From the NCBI RefSeq assembly GCF_020171945.1, contig NZ_JAIVAP010000006.1, positions 224,459-288,458 of the forward strand: a stretch of 64,000 nt of DNA, written 5' to 3'. The notes beneath the pieces were generated by a model. It was not told the DNA's origin and made no database searches. It worked only from the letters and a program-made list of their open reading frames with translations. This DNA comes from Bacillus infantis (GTDB lineage Bacteria > Bacillota > Bacilli > Bacillales > Cytobacillaceae). The stretch's first letter is position 1. The number at the start of each line of letters is the position of its first letter. Shown in pieces: positions 13,308 to 22,421 of this stretch. Position numbers and translations under genes: made by a program.

Positions 13308-14818
13308 CATTTCCTTATTATCTATCTGTGCTGGTATTCTCTCCTTTAGCAGGGCTGCTTGTGCTCCTGGCAGTGCCAAAGGACAGAGAAAGGGCTATAA
13401 AGTGGATAGGGCTGGCCGCAGCCTTGCCGGCTGCCATTCTCTCCCTTGCTGCTTACCTTACGTACCATTCAGGGGCAGGGCTGGAAGAGCTGGATGAAGG
13501 AGCAGACTGGTTCCAATTTGGCCATCCTGATCTGGTTGGAGATTATTTTAAGATTGGCTATGAACTCGGGGCGGATGGCTTCTCGTTGATTATGATTCTG
13601 CTCACCAGCCTGCTTGCTTTGCTCGCTGCGGCAGCATCATTCCGGATCACTAAAGAATGGAAAGGGTATTTTATGCTTTTCCTTCTGCTGGAAACGGGGA
13701 TGCTTGGCGTTTTTGCCGCAGAGAATCTGTTCTTATTCTTCCTGTTTTTTGAAATAACGCTTATCCCGATGTTCTTTTTGATCGGAAAATGGGGATTGTT
13801 TGAAAAAGAAAAAGCAGCCTTCAGCTTTCTGATCTACAATGGCCTCGGTTCAGCCATCCTGCTGATCGTGTTTATTGTCTTGTTTGCCAGGACCGGAACG
13901 GCCAATATTCAAGAGCTTCAAATCGTCATGCAGGGGGGAGCACAGGCGATTTCGCCATTCTCTGAGGAGCTGAAGCTTGGGCTGTTCATTGCCCTCCTGA
14001 TTGCATTCGGCGTCAAGCTGCCGATTTTTCCGCTTCACAGCTGGATGGTCCGTGTTCATGCAGAGGCGCCGGCGTCGGTTGTGATGCTGCATGCCGGCAT
14101 CCTGCTGAAGATCGGGGCTTTCGGTCTCATCCGCTTTGGCCTCGGATTTTTTCCGGAGCAATTCCAGCAGCTCGGCCTGCTGATCAGCATACTCGGTGCA
14201 GTCAATCTCCTGTATGGGGCATTCCTTGCTTTTATCCAGGATGATTTCAGGAAAGTGCTTGCCTATTCTTCTATTTCCCATATGGGGATCGTCCTAATCG
14301 GATTAGGAGCATTAAATGAAGCGGGCGTACAGGGAGCCATTTTTCAAGTAGTCTCCCATGGACTGATTTCTGCGCTCTTGTTCTACCTTGTCGGTGCTTT
14401 ATATGAGCGGGTCGGGACCTCCTCCATCAAGAAGCTTGGCGGGCTTTCCCGGCAGATGCCGCTTGCGGCCGGCTTCCTGCTCGCCGGGGCGATGGCTTCG
14501 CTCGGCATGCCCGGCATGTCCGGATTTATCAGTGAATTCATGGCCTTTCTCGGCCTGTTTGAAAACCGGCCGGCAGTGGCTGCTGTTGCCGCACTGGGCA
14601 TCATCCTGACAGCTGTCTATCTGCTGAGGGCTGTCCTTGGAATGACGTTCGGGGAAGCGCGGTCCGACTATGGGAACGTTACGGACCTCAAAGTATTGGA
14701 ATTGATGCCGGCGGTGATCCTGGTTGGGGCCATCGTCCTGATCGGCGTGTATCCGCTCGCTATCAGCGGGCCGCTTCAGCCGGTGCTGGAAACGATTTTG
14801 CCAGGAATGGGAGGGTGA
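13304..14818 (+). CDS. nuoM: NADH-quinone oxidoreductase subunit M
   Basis: Antiporter-like membrane subunit (ND4 type), 504 residues and about 14 spans. Conserved segments include FFEITLIPMFFLIGKWG, with the key Glu, and FPLHSWMVRVHAEAPASVVM. Overlaps nuoL by 4 bases, and nuoN follows after 6 bases. Confidence 0.97.
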   Translation: MTFPYYLSVLVFSPLAGLLVLLAVPKDRERAIKWIGLAAALPAAILSLAAYLTYHSGAGLEELDEGADWFQFGHPDLVGDYFKIGYELGADGFSLIMILLTSLLALLAAAASFRITKEWKGYFMLFLLLETGMLGVFAAENLFLFFLFFEITLIPMFFLIGKWGLFEKEKAAFSFLIYNGLGSAILLIVFIVLFARTGTANIQELQIVMQGGAQAISPFSEELKLGLFIALLIAFGVKLPIFPLHSWMVRVHAEAPASVVMLHAGILLKIGAFGLIRFGLGFFPEQFQQLGLLISILGAVNLLYGAFLAFIQDDFRKVLAYSSISHMGIVLIGLGALNEAGVQGAIFQVVSHGLISALLFYLVGALYERVGTSSIKKLGGLSRQMPLAAGFLLAGAMASLGMPGMSGFISEFMAFLGLFENRPAVAAVAALGIILTAVYLLRAVLGMTFGEARSDYGNVTDLKVLELMPAVILVGAIVLIGVYPLAISGPLQPVLETILPGMGG

Positions 14819-14824
14819 TGAAGG

Positions 14825-16339
14825 ATGGATCTGGAAACATTGCTTTCATATAATTGGCTCTTGATGACACCGGAATTCATCATTCTTGGCAGCACAGCGA
14901 TCCTAACCCTGATCGATCTGTTCATGCCGTCTAAAAAGAACAGGCAGATCCTTGGCTGGCTTGCATTGGCCGGCATACTTGGTGCATTGGCTGCCCTTCT
15001 TGGCCTGCTTGGGAATGAGACGGAATCAATCCTTTTTGACACCTTCCGCCTCGATTCGTTTGCCAAGGCATTCAAAATCCTGCTCCTGATCGGCTCTGCT
15101 TTTGTCATGCTGCTCGCCCTCGGATATAGAGGGAAAGAGGGGCTGGAGGAGTATAGGGGAGAGTTTTATTATCTCTTTCTGACGGCGCTTCTTGGGGCGA
15201 TGATGATGTCGTCAAGCGGAGACCTGATCACCCTTTTCACAGGGCTCGAGCTGCTGTCGATTTCTTCCTATATCCTGGCCGGCATGCAGAAAAGGAATCT
15301 GCAGTCCAATGAATCGGCCATGAAATATGTAATAAATGGCGGGATTTCCACTGCGATCACCTTATTTGGGATGAGCTATTTGTATGGTCTTGCCGGCACG
15401 ACCAATCTGAAGGAAATCGGATTGGCGCTGTCATCCATCACGGAATCCCAGTACTTGTACCTTGTCGGGCTGGCCTTTTTCATGATTTTGACAGGGCTCG
15501 CTTTTAAGATAGCGTCTGTGCCTTTCCATATGTGGGCGCCGGATGTTTATCAGGGAGCTCCGCTTCCGGTCACTGCTTTCCTGAGTGCCGTTTCAAAAAC
15601 AGCAGGGTTTGTACTGATTGCACGGGTGGTGCTCGTCATAGCCCTGTCTGCACCGTCAGAAGGGCCGGGCTCTTTGCCTCTCATCATCAAGGTCCAGGAT
15701 TATATGGCCTTCCTGGCAGGCGCAACCATGATCGCCGGGAATGTCATCGCCCTGAGGCAGCGTAATATCAAGCGGCTGTTTGCCTACTCAAGCATCGCCC
15801 ATGCCGGCTATATATTTGTCGCCATTTCGGCTGCATCGGTATTCATGTTCGACTCGCTGTGGTTCTATCTGGGCGCCTATCTGCTGATGAGCCTCGGGGC
15901 TTTTGCGGTCATCCAGGCTGTTTCTGAAAAAGCAGGATCAGAAGACATCAGCATTTTTTCCGGCCTTTATAAAAAGTCGCCGCTGCTTGCTGCCGCGATG
16001 GGGATATTCATCCTCTCTTTAGCAGGCATCCCGGGGACGGCTGGATTTATCGGAAAGCTCAATATCATTACAGGTGCCCTCATGACGGAGCCGGCCCACT
16101 ATGTGCTCGTGTCGATCATGATTGCCGCAACCGTTGTTTCCTACTATTATTATTTTGGGATCCTGACGCAGATGTTCTTCCGGCCTGCGGCAAACCAGGA
16201 GAAGCCTGCCCAGCCTGCTACCGTATCCATTGTCATTGGCATCTGTGCCTGTGCGGTCATTGTGTTTGGAATTCTGCCAAACCTGGCCATTGATTTTCTG
16301 CAAAGCAACTTCAATCAATTTGCTGATTTTCTTCAATAA
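14825..16339 (+). CDS. nuoN: NADH-quinone oxidoreductase subunit N
   Basis: Antiporter-like membrane subunit (ND2 type), 504 residues. Conserved LFTGLELLSISSYILAG and ASVPFHMWAPDVYQGAPLPV regions are present. It is the last gene of the operon, followed by a strong terminator. No nuoE, nuoF or nuoG is present, so the complex lacks the NADH-dehydrogenase module and its electron donor is unknown. Confidence 0.97.
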   Translation: MDLETLLSYNWLLMTPEFIILGSTAILTLIDLFMPSKKNRQILGWLALAGILGALAALLGLLGNETESILFDTFRLDSFAKAFKILLLIGSAFVMLLALGYRGKEGLEEYRGEFYYLFLTALLGAMMMSSSGDLITLFTGLELLSISSYILAGMQKRNLQSNESAMKYVINGGISTAITLFGMSYLYGLAGTTNLKEIGLALSSITESQYLYLVGLAFFMILTGLAFKIASVPFHMWAPDVYQGAPLPVTAFLSAVSKTAGFVLIARVVLVIALSAPSEGPGSLPLIIKVQDYMAFLAGATMIAGNVIALRQRNIKRLFAYSSIAHAGYIFVAISAASVFMFDSLWFYLGAYLLMSLGAFAVIQAVSEKAGSEDISIFSGLYKKSPLLAAAMGIFILSLAGIPGTAGFIGKLNIITGALMTEPAHYVLVSIMIAATVVSYYYYFGILTQMFFRPAANQEKPAQPATVSIVIGICACAVIVFGILPNLAIDFLQSNFNQFADFLQ

Positions 16340-16346
16340 GAAGAAA

Positions 16347-16380
16347 GGGAGGCTGGTGAAAAGCACCAGTCTCCTTTTTT
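16347..16380 (+). terminator. intrinsic terminator of the nuo operon
   Basis: Stem GGGAGGCTGGTG pairing with CACCAGTCTCC across an AAAAG loop, then a long T run directly after nuoN. Confidence 0.93.
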
Positions 16381-16477
16381 ATTTTTTTCTATAAATGCGT
16401 GAAACCTTTGCAGGGGAGCTTACGTCAAATGAAAGGAGGCATCCGCTTCGTCTATCATTAAGAGCAGATTGTGCCGG

Positions 16478-16506
16478 TTCATTTACGAAGCAATTGGTGC
16501 TACAAT
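16478..16506 (+). promoter_or_regulatory. putative sigma-A promoter upstream of the ywzB homologue
   Basis: TTCATT, a 17-base spacer, then TACAAT with an extended TGC, 38 bases before the gene start. Confidence 0.5.
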
Positions 16507-16543
16507 CTAAGTACTCAATGAAAGTTCCTAGGGGGATTGCCAA

Positions 16544-16780
16544 ATGATTTCAGGCTTCGGCCAGCAGGCATTACTAAGCATCATCTCACACTTGTTTTTC
16601 ATCGCGATTGCCTGGTGGGCACTGCAGTCAGTCAACTATGAAAAGTTTCTGAGAGCCCATCATGTGTTCCAGGCAAGAGTGCTGTTCGTCATGCTTTCCA
16701 TCGTCATTGGATCGATTGTCAGCAATTTTTTCCTGGACTATCTGCTATGGTCTCAGCAGCTGCCGCTCATTCTCCAATAA
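16544..16780 (+). CDS. ywzB: DUF1146 small membrane protein (YwzB-like)
   Basis: 78 residues with two hydrophobic segments separated by a polar loop (NYEKFLRAHHVFQAR), matching the DUF1146/YwzB family found next to murA and ywmB in Bacillus. AGGGGGAT lies before the ATG. Function is unknown; the synteny with ywmB and murA supports the assignment. Confidence 0.85.
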   Translation: MISGFGQQALLSIISHLFFIAIAWWALQSVNYEKFLRAHHVFQARVLFVMLSIVIGSIVSNFFLDYLLWSQQLPLILQ

Positions 16781-17037
16781 AAGATGAGTTAGATAGCGCA
16801 AAAAGCGAAATATAGGTCTTCACGCATGTTCCATTCCAGCAGGAAACTTAGTAAAATCTTTTTTGTATGTCAGCAGCTTGCTTGCTGTAAATACATATGC
16901 GCACTTTTGTGAAAAAAGTCACGTATACACATAATGTGAGCTTTCCGGCTTCTGCACTTGTCAAAAAGTGACGACTTTTCCCTGGTATGCTCTCTCCCAG
17001 CTTGGCAACAATGGTAATAAGGGGAGTGAGATACAGG

Positions 17038-17784
17038 ATGAAAAAGTTTACACTTTATTTTGTAATTATCGCTATTATTGGTTTTGTTACTATAAACCTT
17101 GGGAATAAGACGACTGTAGCTTTCGGAAAGCATGACCTATTGACTATGGCCTCGGTTCTTCAAAACAAAGATATTTTGATTCAGGACTGGACGATTCATG
17201 CAAGAAAAAATATGGAAAATGTCGAAAATCTTCGGGACGCCGAAACGCTTGCCGGGAAATTGAAGGCAGAGTATCCTGAGTGGGAGTGGACATCAAGCTC
17301 CAGCAAGGATAAAGCCGAGTATACAGCGGTTTTCCAGGCAGACGAAAATAAAAAAGAGAGCATAAAAATTCTAACGACCCTCACAAATGGCAAGGCTCAT
17401 ACGTATTTAATTTATGAGGCCACAGGCCATGGCTGGGGGAAGGAAACGGAGACCTTCCTAAAAGAGGAACTTTCCGATAAGCTCTCCGACATATTTCGTG
17501 GAAATGCCACAATTTTCTCTTGTATTAAAGGCGAGTTCGGTGATAAGATGAAAAAGACTTTGCCTGATAATGTAAATGAATTGATGAAAGCTTTTGATGC
17601 AAAGGAAATTGAGTCATTAAAAGAAAGTTCTTTTATATCAGCATCGGCGTATTCTCCAATGTTTGCCGGGTCGATTGAAAGCAACAATGATGAGATGAAT
17701 TTACAAATTGGATTAAGAACTCAAGGATTGGGCGGAAAGACTACCCTTGTAGTTGGAACACCAATCATTACGATTGAATATTAA
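17038..17784 (+). CDS. ywmB: YwmB-like secreted or membrane-anchored protein (TATA-box-binding fold family)
   Basis: 248 residues. It begins MKKFTLYFVIIAIIGFVTIN, a signal peptide or single N-terminal membrane anchor, followed by a soluble domain resembling the Bacillus YwmB family. The longer frame from 16987 is rejected because the ATG at 17038 follows GGGGAGTGAG and begins the signal sequence. It sits between ywzB and murA as in B. subtilis. Role unknown. Confidence 0.8.
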   Translation: MKKFTLYFVIIAIIGFVTINLGNKTTVAFGKHDLLTMASVLQNKDILIQDWTIHARKNMENVENLRDAETLAGKLKAEYPEWEWTSSSSKDKAEYTAVFQADENKKESIKILTTLTNGKAHTYLIYEATGHGWGKETETFLKEELSDKLSDIFRGNATIFSCIKGEFGDKMKKTLPDNVNELMKAFDAKEIESLKESSFISASAYSPMFAGSIESNNDEMNLQIGLRTQGLGGKTTLVVGTPIITIEY

Positions 17785-17817
17785 TATAGAGAAATTGGAC
17801 GCGGAGGGGAATACACT

Positions 17818-19125
17818 TTGGAAAAAATCATCGTCCGCGGCGGAAAAAGGCTAAGCGGTACTGTTAAAGTAGAAGGAGCAAAAAATGCTGTCTTGCCTGT
17901 TATCGCCGCTACACTGTTAGCAAGTGATGGAAAAAGCGTAATTCGTGATGTGCCGACTCTCTCCGATGTATATACCATCAATGAAGTGTTACGCTATTTA
18001 AACGCCGAAGTGGAGTTTAAAAATAACGAAGTCATCGTGGATGCATCAAGAGAGCTTAAGGTTGAGGCACCGTTTGAATATGTTCGCAAAATGCGCGCAT
18101 CTGTACTCGTAATGGGATCATTGCTCGCGCGCAACGGCCGTGCCCGTGTCGCACTGCCAGGAGGCTGTGCCATCGGATCACGTCCGATCGACCAGCACCT
18201 GAAAGGCTTTGAAGCCATGGGTGCTAAGGTAAAAGTAGGAAATGGCTTCATTGAAGCGGAAGTAGAAGACCGCCTGCAGGGAGCAAAAATATACCTGGAC
18301 TTCCCGAGCGTTGGGGCAACTGAAAACATCATGATGGCTGCAACCCTTGCAAAGGGCACAACAATCATCGAGAACGTTGCAAAAGAGCCTGAGATTGTTG
18401 ACCTCGCTAACTTCCTCAATAAAATGGGGGCAAAAGTAAAAGGTGCAGGTACAGGTACAATCAAGATCGAGGGCGTTGACGTGCTTTTCGGAGCAGTCCA
18501 TAACATCATCCCTGACCGCATCGAGGCAGGAACCTTCATGGTAGCAGCTGCTATCACAGGCGGAGATGTGCTGGTACAGAATGCAGTTCCGGAACACATG
18601 ACATCCCTGATTGCCAAAATGGAGGAAATGGGTGTCACTTTCATCGAGGAAGGCGAAGGAGTCCGTGTCATCGGCCCTGACAAGCTGAAGGCTGTTGATA
18701 TCAAGACAATGCCTCACCCTGGCTTCCCGACTGACATGCAGTCCCAGATGATGGCCCTCTTGCTTCGTGCAAAAGGAACCAGCATGATCACTGAAACGGT
18801 ATTCGAAAACCGCTTCATGCATGTAGAGGAATTCCGCAGGATGAATGCTGAAGTAAAGATTGAAGGCCGTTCCGTTGTCATGAATGGTCCATCCAATCTG
18901 CAGGGAGCAGAAGTTGCAGCGACCGATCTTCGTGCAGCAGCAGCCCTGATTCTGACTGGCCTGGTCGCTGACGGCGTTACCCGTGTAACAGAGCTTAAGC
19001 ACCTTGACCGCGGCTATGTCGGCTTCCACAACAAACTGGCAGCCCTTGGCGCTGACATTGAACGCATCACAGAAGTGGAAGAAACCATTACTGAAGAAAC
19101 TTACGTATCCGATATGAATGCTTAA
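17818..19125 (+). CDS. murA: UDP-N-acetylglucosamine 1-carboxyvinyltransferase MurA
   Basis: First committed step of peptidoglycan synthesis: transfer of enolpyruvate from PEP to UDP-GlcNAc, in the cytoplasm. 435 residues. The fosfomycin-reactive catalytic Cys is C117 in the [15 protein letters not shown] motif, and the substrate-binding KNA is at residues 22-24 (GAKNAVLP). The start is TTG with GCGGAGGGG ahead. Position after ywmB matches the B. subtilis murAA paralogue. A strong terminator follows. Confidence 0.97.
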   Translation: MEKIIVRGGKRLSGTVKVEGAKNAVLPVIAATLLASDGKSVIRDVPTLSDVYTINEVLRYLNAEVEFKNNEVIVDASRELKVEAPFEYVRKMRASVLVMGSLLARNGRARVALPGGCAIGSRPIDQHLKGFEAMGAKVKVGNGFIEAEVEDRLQGAKIYLDFPSVGATENIMMAATLAKGTTIIENVAKEPEIVDLANFLNKMGAKVKGAGTGTIKIEGVDVLFGAVHNIIPDRIEAGTFMVAAAITGGDVLVQNAVPEHMTSLIAKMEEMGVTFIEEGEGVRVIGPDKLKAVDIKTMPHPGFPTDMQSQMMALLLRAKGTSMITETVFENRFMHVEEFRRMNAEVKIEGRSVVMNGPSNLQGAEVAATDLRAAAALILTGLVADGVTRVTELKHLDRGYVGFHNKLAALGADIERITEVEETITEETYVSDMNA

Positions 19126-19147
19126 TTGCATTCCGGAATATGTTCAA

Positions 19148-19202
19148 TAAAACCGTAGAACCTTGTTGTCTGATATCCGACGATAAGGTTCTGCGGTTTT
19201 TT
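19148..19202 (+). terminator. intrinsic terminator after murA
   Basis: Long stem (AAAACCGTAGAACCTT / AAGGTTCTGCGGTTTT) with a roughly 20-base loop, then T residues. Confidence 0.9.
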
Positions 19203-19310
19203 GATTTTATGCAGCGGAGCTGTTTTTACGACTGATTATGCTGAATGTAATCTATTCTTAATACTGGCCCGGCCTCAAGGCAAAAGCCTTCTCCCATCTG
19301 AGGATTCTTG

Positions 19311-19340
19311 TCATAAAAGCTTGTCCGCAGCCATATGAAT
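19311..19340 (+). promoter_or_regulatory. putative sigma-E promoter of spoIID
   Basis: TCATAAA followed 14 bases later by CATATGAAT, close to the sigma-E -35 and -10 pattern, 56 bases before spoIID, a gene known to be mother-cell (sigma-E) controlled in B. subtilis. The match is by eye only. Confidence 0.45.
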
Positions 19341-19395
19341 GAATGGAGATGGCCATTTGGTTATTTGACAATCATTCGATATGGAGGCATAATTC

Positions 19396-20424
19396 ATGAT
19401 TAAATTTAAACCGATCCTACTACTATCCGCCCTACTGCTCGTAACAACCCTGATGATCCCGACATTGCTTGTCCTCCCATTCAAGGATGCAAAAGTCAGC
19501 GGAAAGCTGGGCGAAGAGCTTCAGCAGCAGGAAAAGCCGCCAGCAGCTGCCAAGCCTGCCGGGCCGGCAATTGACGTGTCTGTATACCGCACGATGGTCA
19601 AAAAAGTAGAAACGCTTCCTCTTGAGGATTATGTAGTCGGGGTGGTCGCCTCTGAAATGCCTGCCGACTTTGAAAAAGAAGCCCTGAAGGCACAGGCACT
19701 GACAGCCAGGACCTATATTGTCAGGCAAATGATGGGCAAGGTGACAGACGGGCTGCCGGATGGAGCGATCGTAACCGATACGGAGAACCATCAGGTCTAT
19801 AAGAATGAGGCTGAGCTGAAAAAAATCTGGCAAAAGGATTACAGCTGGAAGATAAAAAAGATCAAAGAGGCCGTGAGCGAAACGAGCGGACAGATCCTGA
19901 CATATGAAGGAAAACCGATTGAAGCCCAATTCTTCTCCACGGCAAACGGATATACCGAAAGCTCGGAAGAAGTGTGGTCCAATGCCATGCCATATTTGAA
20001 AAGTGTGGAAAGCCCATGGGATGTAGGGACACCTAAGTACCAGGCACAGAAAGAGATCACAGTTGCAGAATTTGAAGCAAAGCTCGGCGTAAAGCTGCCT
20101 GCTGACAACACGATTGGCACCGTAATTGAAAGAACGGCCGGTAAGAGGGTCGGCAAGGTGGATATTAACGGAAAGGTTCTGGAGGGTACAACGATTCGCA
20201 CAGATCTCGGACTTAGGTCCACCGACTTCACGTGGGAGCGCAAGGGCAATAATATTGTCATCACCACGAAAGGCTTCGGACACGGTGTCGGCATGAGCCA
20301 ATACGGAGCAAACGGGATGGCAGCAGAAGGGAAAACCTTCAAGGATATCGTCACATACTATTATAAAGGCGTCGAAATTGCGTCAGCCGAGCAGGCTTTG
20401 ACAAAAATAACCGCACAAAAATAG
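19396..20424 (+). CDS. spoIID: stage II sporulation protein D (peptidoglycan lytic transglycosylase)
   Basis: Mother-cell enzyme of the SpoIIDMP complex that cleaves glycan strands during septal thinning and engulfment. 342 residues, the B. subtilis length. N-terminal membrane anchor (residues 7-30), then the SpoIID domain with [27 protein letters not shown] and the C-terminal [17 protein letters not shown] motif. Preceded by a sigma-E-like promoter and closed by a terminator. Confidence 0.96.
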   Translation: MIKFKPILLLSALLLVTTLMIPTLLVLPFKDAKVSGKLGEELQQQEKPPAAAKPAGPAIDVSVYRTMVKKVETLPLEDYVVGVVASEMPADFEKEALKAQALTARTYIVRQMMGKVTDGLPDGAIVTDTENHQVYKNEAELKKIWQKDYSWKIKKIKEAVSETSGQILTYEGKPIEAQFFSTANGYTESSEEVWSNAMPYLKSVESPWDVGTPKYQAQKEITVAEFEAKLGVKLPADNTIGTVIERTAGKRVGKVDINGKVLEGTTIRTDLGLRSTDFTWERKGNNIVITTKGFGHGVGMSQYGANGMAAEGKTFKDIVTYYYKGVEIASAEQALTKITAQK

Positions 20425-20456
20425 GACTGGGGCCTGACCCCAGTCCTATTTTTTTA
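20419..20456. terminator. bidirectional terminator between spoIID and the VanZ-like gene
   Basis: Perfect 14-bp stem AAATAGGACTGGGG / CCCCAGTCCTATTT with a 5-base loop, flanked by T on the + strand and A on the other, serving the convergent genes. It overlaps the last codons of the minus-strand gene. Confidence 0.9.
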
Positions 20457-20865
20457 TATCCTCTATTCTTTTTAAAAAGCTGGCAAGCAGCTTGAAGCGC
20501 CCACCGAACCTGGCCTGATAGACAAAATAATAAGCCGCAGCCACGCCAATCCAGTCCTTGGCCACATCGATCAGCGAAGAAGACCGTGCCGGGATGAAGG
20601 ATTGATGGATTTCGTCTGTCACGCCGTACAGGGCGGCAATGACGGCGAGGATGATATTTAGCTTTTTAGTAAGACGGCCTCCGGTCAAAAAGGCCAGCAC
20701 CAAAAGGATATAAAGGATGGCAAACTCTATCAGATGCATAGATTCCTTCAGGAAGCTATCGACCTTTGAATCAGGCAAGGCGACGACGGCATCAGAAGGC
20801 ATGCTTGATAAAAACCAGATCAGTCCCATATATAAGAGGGGCAAAATTCGTATGATCCACTTCAT
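20446..20865 (-). CDS. VanZ-like membrane protein
   Basis: 139 residues with four hydrophobic segments. The VanZ-family signatures are visible: SSMPSDA near the N-terminus, HLIEFAILYILL, and YGVTDEIHQSFIPARSSSL with D and H residues conserved in the family. The exact function of VanZ-like proteins in Bacillus is not known; the founding member gives low-level teicoplanin resistance. It is inserted between spoIID and spoIIQ on the opposite strand. Confidence 0.85.
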   Translation of the reverse strand: MKWIIRILPLLYMGLIWFLSSMPSDAVVALPDSKVDSFLKESMHLIEFAILYILLVLAFLTGGRLTKKLNIILAVIAALYGVTDEIHQSFIPARSSSLIDVAKDWIGVAAAYYFVYQARFGGRFKLLASFLKRIEDIKK

Positions 20866-20915
20866 TATTTTTCTCCTTAGAATTATTTTGATCTTTCATG
20901 CATAAAGCGGAAAGC

Positions 20916-20924
20916 TTTGTCGAA
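20916..20924 (+). promoter_or_regulatory. Spo0A-box match in the vanZ-like/spoIIQ divergent region
   Basis: TTTGTCGAA is a perfect match to the B. subtilis 0A-box consensus. It lies about 50 bases upstream of the VanZ-like gene and about 80 bases upstream of spoIIQ. A nine-base match can occur by chance, so binding is only suggested. Confidence 0.4.
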
Positions 20925-20955
20925 AAATAAGCATTAAAAAATTTTTTTCCGGTAT

Positions 20956-20984
20956 GTATATAAAACCCTCAATCTGTTCAGAAT
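20956..20984 (+). promoter_or_regulatory. putative sigma-F promoter of spoIIQ
   Basis: GTATA, a 15-base spacer, then GTTCAGAAT, similar to the sigma-F pattern, 20 bases before spoIIQ, which is forespore (sigma-F) transcribed in B. subtilis. Confidence 0.45.
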
Positions 20985-21004
20985 GATTGCTGAGGTGATG
21001 ATAA

Positions 21005-21970
21005 ATGAGAGAGGAAGAAAAGCAACGATCTTCTCAAGATTCAGGTTTCAAGCGCTTTATGAAAAAAAGGTGGGCATTCCCGGCTATCTATCTGGCGAGC
21101 GCAGCAATCATTCTAACCGCGGTTCTTTGGTATCAAAACTCGAACAGTGCGACAGATGAGTATGATTACAGCGATACTGATGTTGCCGAGAAGAAATACG
21201 ATGAGCCATCAGTAGAAGTAACCCGCTCAATGGAAAACTTTGTAATGCCGGTAGCCGACCAGGATTCAGTCGAAATCCAAAAGCAGTTCTATGATTACAC
21301 AGGCAAGAAAGAAGAACAGGAAGCAGCATTGGTTTTCTACAATAACACGTACCATCCGAACACTGGAATTGATATCGCCCAAAAAGATGGCGAATCCTTT
21401 GAAGTGAAAGCAGCCCTGAGCGGAACTGTGACTAGAGTGGATGAAGATGCGCTGTTAGGAAATGTCATCGAAATCGAGCATGACAAAGGTATTGTAACAC
21501 AATATCAATCTGTTACAGATGTAAGTGTAAAACAAGGCGACCAGGTTGAACAAGGACAAGCTCTTGCAAAAGCCGGCCAAAGCCTATTTAACGAAGAAGC
21601 AGGCGTCCATGTACACTTTGAAATCCGCAAGGACAATGTACCTGTCAACCCGCTTGACTACTTCAATAAGCCATTAAGCGCGCTTCAGGAAGCTGCCCCG
21701 ACTGATAACACAGGTGCAGCCGACGACAGCGGTGCCGCTGAAGAAAATGACAGCGATGCAGCAGCTGAAGGTGAAGAAGCCGACGATGCAGCAACTGGAA
21801 CAGAAGAATCAGCAGATGAGAAAAAAGCTGCTGAAGACGATAAAGCAGCAGAAGATAAAGAAGACAAAAATGCAGGCGATAAAGAAGATCAGGACAAAAA
21901 CAATTCCGGAGATCAGGAAGAAGAGTCCAATGATTCATCTGACGCCAGCCTGAATAACGAAAACGCGTAA
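21005..21970 (+). CDS. spoIIQ: stage II sporulation protein Q (degenerate LytM/M23 domain)
   Basis: Forespore membrane protein that binds mother-cell SpoIIIAH and forms the channel needed for engulfment and sigma-G activity. 321 residues: cytoplasmic tail, one membrane span at about residues 29-45, LytM-like domain at about 85-220, and a low-complexity tail rich in Ala, Glu, Asp and Lys from about 225. In the metal-binding HxGID motif the His is replaced (NTGID), while the second motif VHVHFEI is kept. B. subtilis SpoIIQ is also degenerate at the first His, so peptidase activity is not expected. GAGGTGAT precedes the ATG. Confidence 0.95.
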   Translation: MREEEKQRSSQDSGFKRFMKKRWAFPAIYLASAAIILTAVLWYQNSNSATDEYDYSDTDVAEKKYDEPSVEVTRSMENFVMPVADQDSVEIQKQFYDYTGKKEEQEAALVFYNNTYHPNTGIDIAQKDGESFEVKAALSGTVTRVDEDALLGNVIEIEHDKGIVTQYQSVTDVSVKQGDQVEQGQALAKAGQSLFNEEAGVHVHFEIRKDNVPVNPLDYFNKPLSALQEAAPTDNTGAADDSGAAEENDSDAAAEGEEADDAATGTEESADEKKAAEDDKAAEDKEDKNAGDKEDQDKNNSGDQEEESNDSSDASLNNENA

Positions 21971-21979
21971 TAAGAATGG

Positions 21980-22011
21980 AAAAGCCCGCCGTGATGATGG
22001 CGGGTTTTTTC
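21980..22011 (+). terminator. intrinsic terminator after spoIIQ
   Basis: AAAGCCCGCC / GGCGGGTTTTTT hairpin, 10 bases after the stop. Confidence 0.92.
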
Positions 22012-22076
22012 GTTGTGGGTGGGGAGTCGGCTGGGCTGGCTGGCTCGATCGCCGGTGTTTGCTGCTCTTTGGGGCT

Positions 22077-22196
22077 AGTTGCTAATAAAATGGGAAAGTT
22101 GCTAATATATCCGGGAAGTTGCTAATAAAAAGGAAAAGTTGCTAATATCCAGAAAAAGTTGCTAATAAACTCAAAAAGTTGCTAATAAACGCAATT
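22077..22196. repeat. six-copy tandem repeat with exact 20-bp period
   Basis: The sequence AGTTGCTAATA recurs at 22077, 22097, 22117, 22137, 22157 and 22177, exactly every 20 bases, each followed by 9 variable bases. The gap 22012-22327 holds nothing else recognisable. The 20-base step is about two helical turns, so all copies face the same side of the DNA. Confidence 0.9.
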
Positions 22197-22327
22197 TCCG
22201 GTCCCTCCAGATGTGCAGGTACATAGTACTGACGCCCCTTGCCGCCAAAGCAGCTGTACTTTTTGCCATAATAAGCCCAATATCCTCCGCAAACCATTCA
22301 ACAGAATACTCACTCATTCACAATTTT

Positions 22328-22357
22328 TCGACATTTCCCCCTTTTCTCTGGTATAAT
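22328..22357 (+). promoter_or_regulatory. putative sigma-A promoter of the ggt homologue
   Basis: TCGACA, an 18-base spacer and TATAAT with an extended TGG. It is followed by a 13-base palindrome GGTGCCTGGCACC (22387-22399) just before the ribosome binding site. Confidence 0.6.
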
Positions 22358-22421
22358 ATTTCGCAAGGCGAAGGTTTTGCCTAGCTGGTGCCTGGCACCG
22401 TCAATAGAGGGGGAAAAGAAT

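Noticed and set aside
17994..19131. Two large minus-strand ORFs over murA
   Set aside because: Shadows of murA, which has full-length family similarity and the catalytic Cys.
22077..22196. Short CRISPR-like array
   Set aside because: An 11-base repeat with 9-base linkers is far too short for CRISPR.
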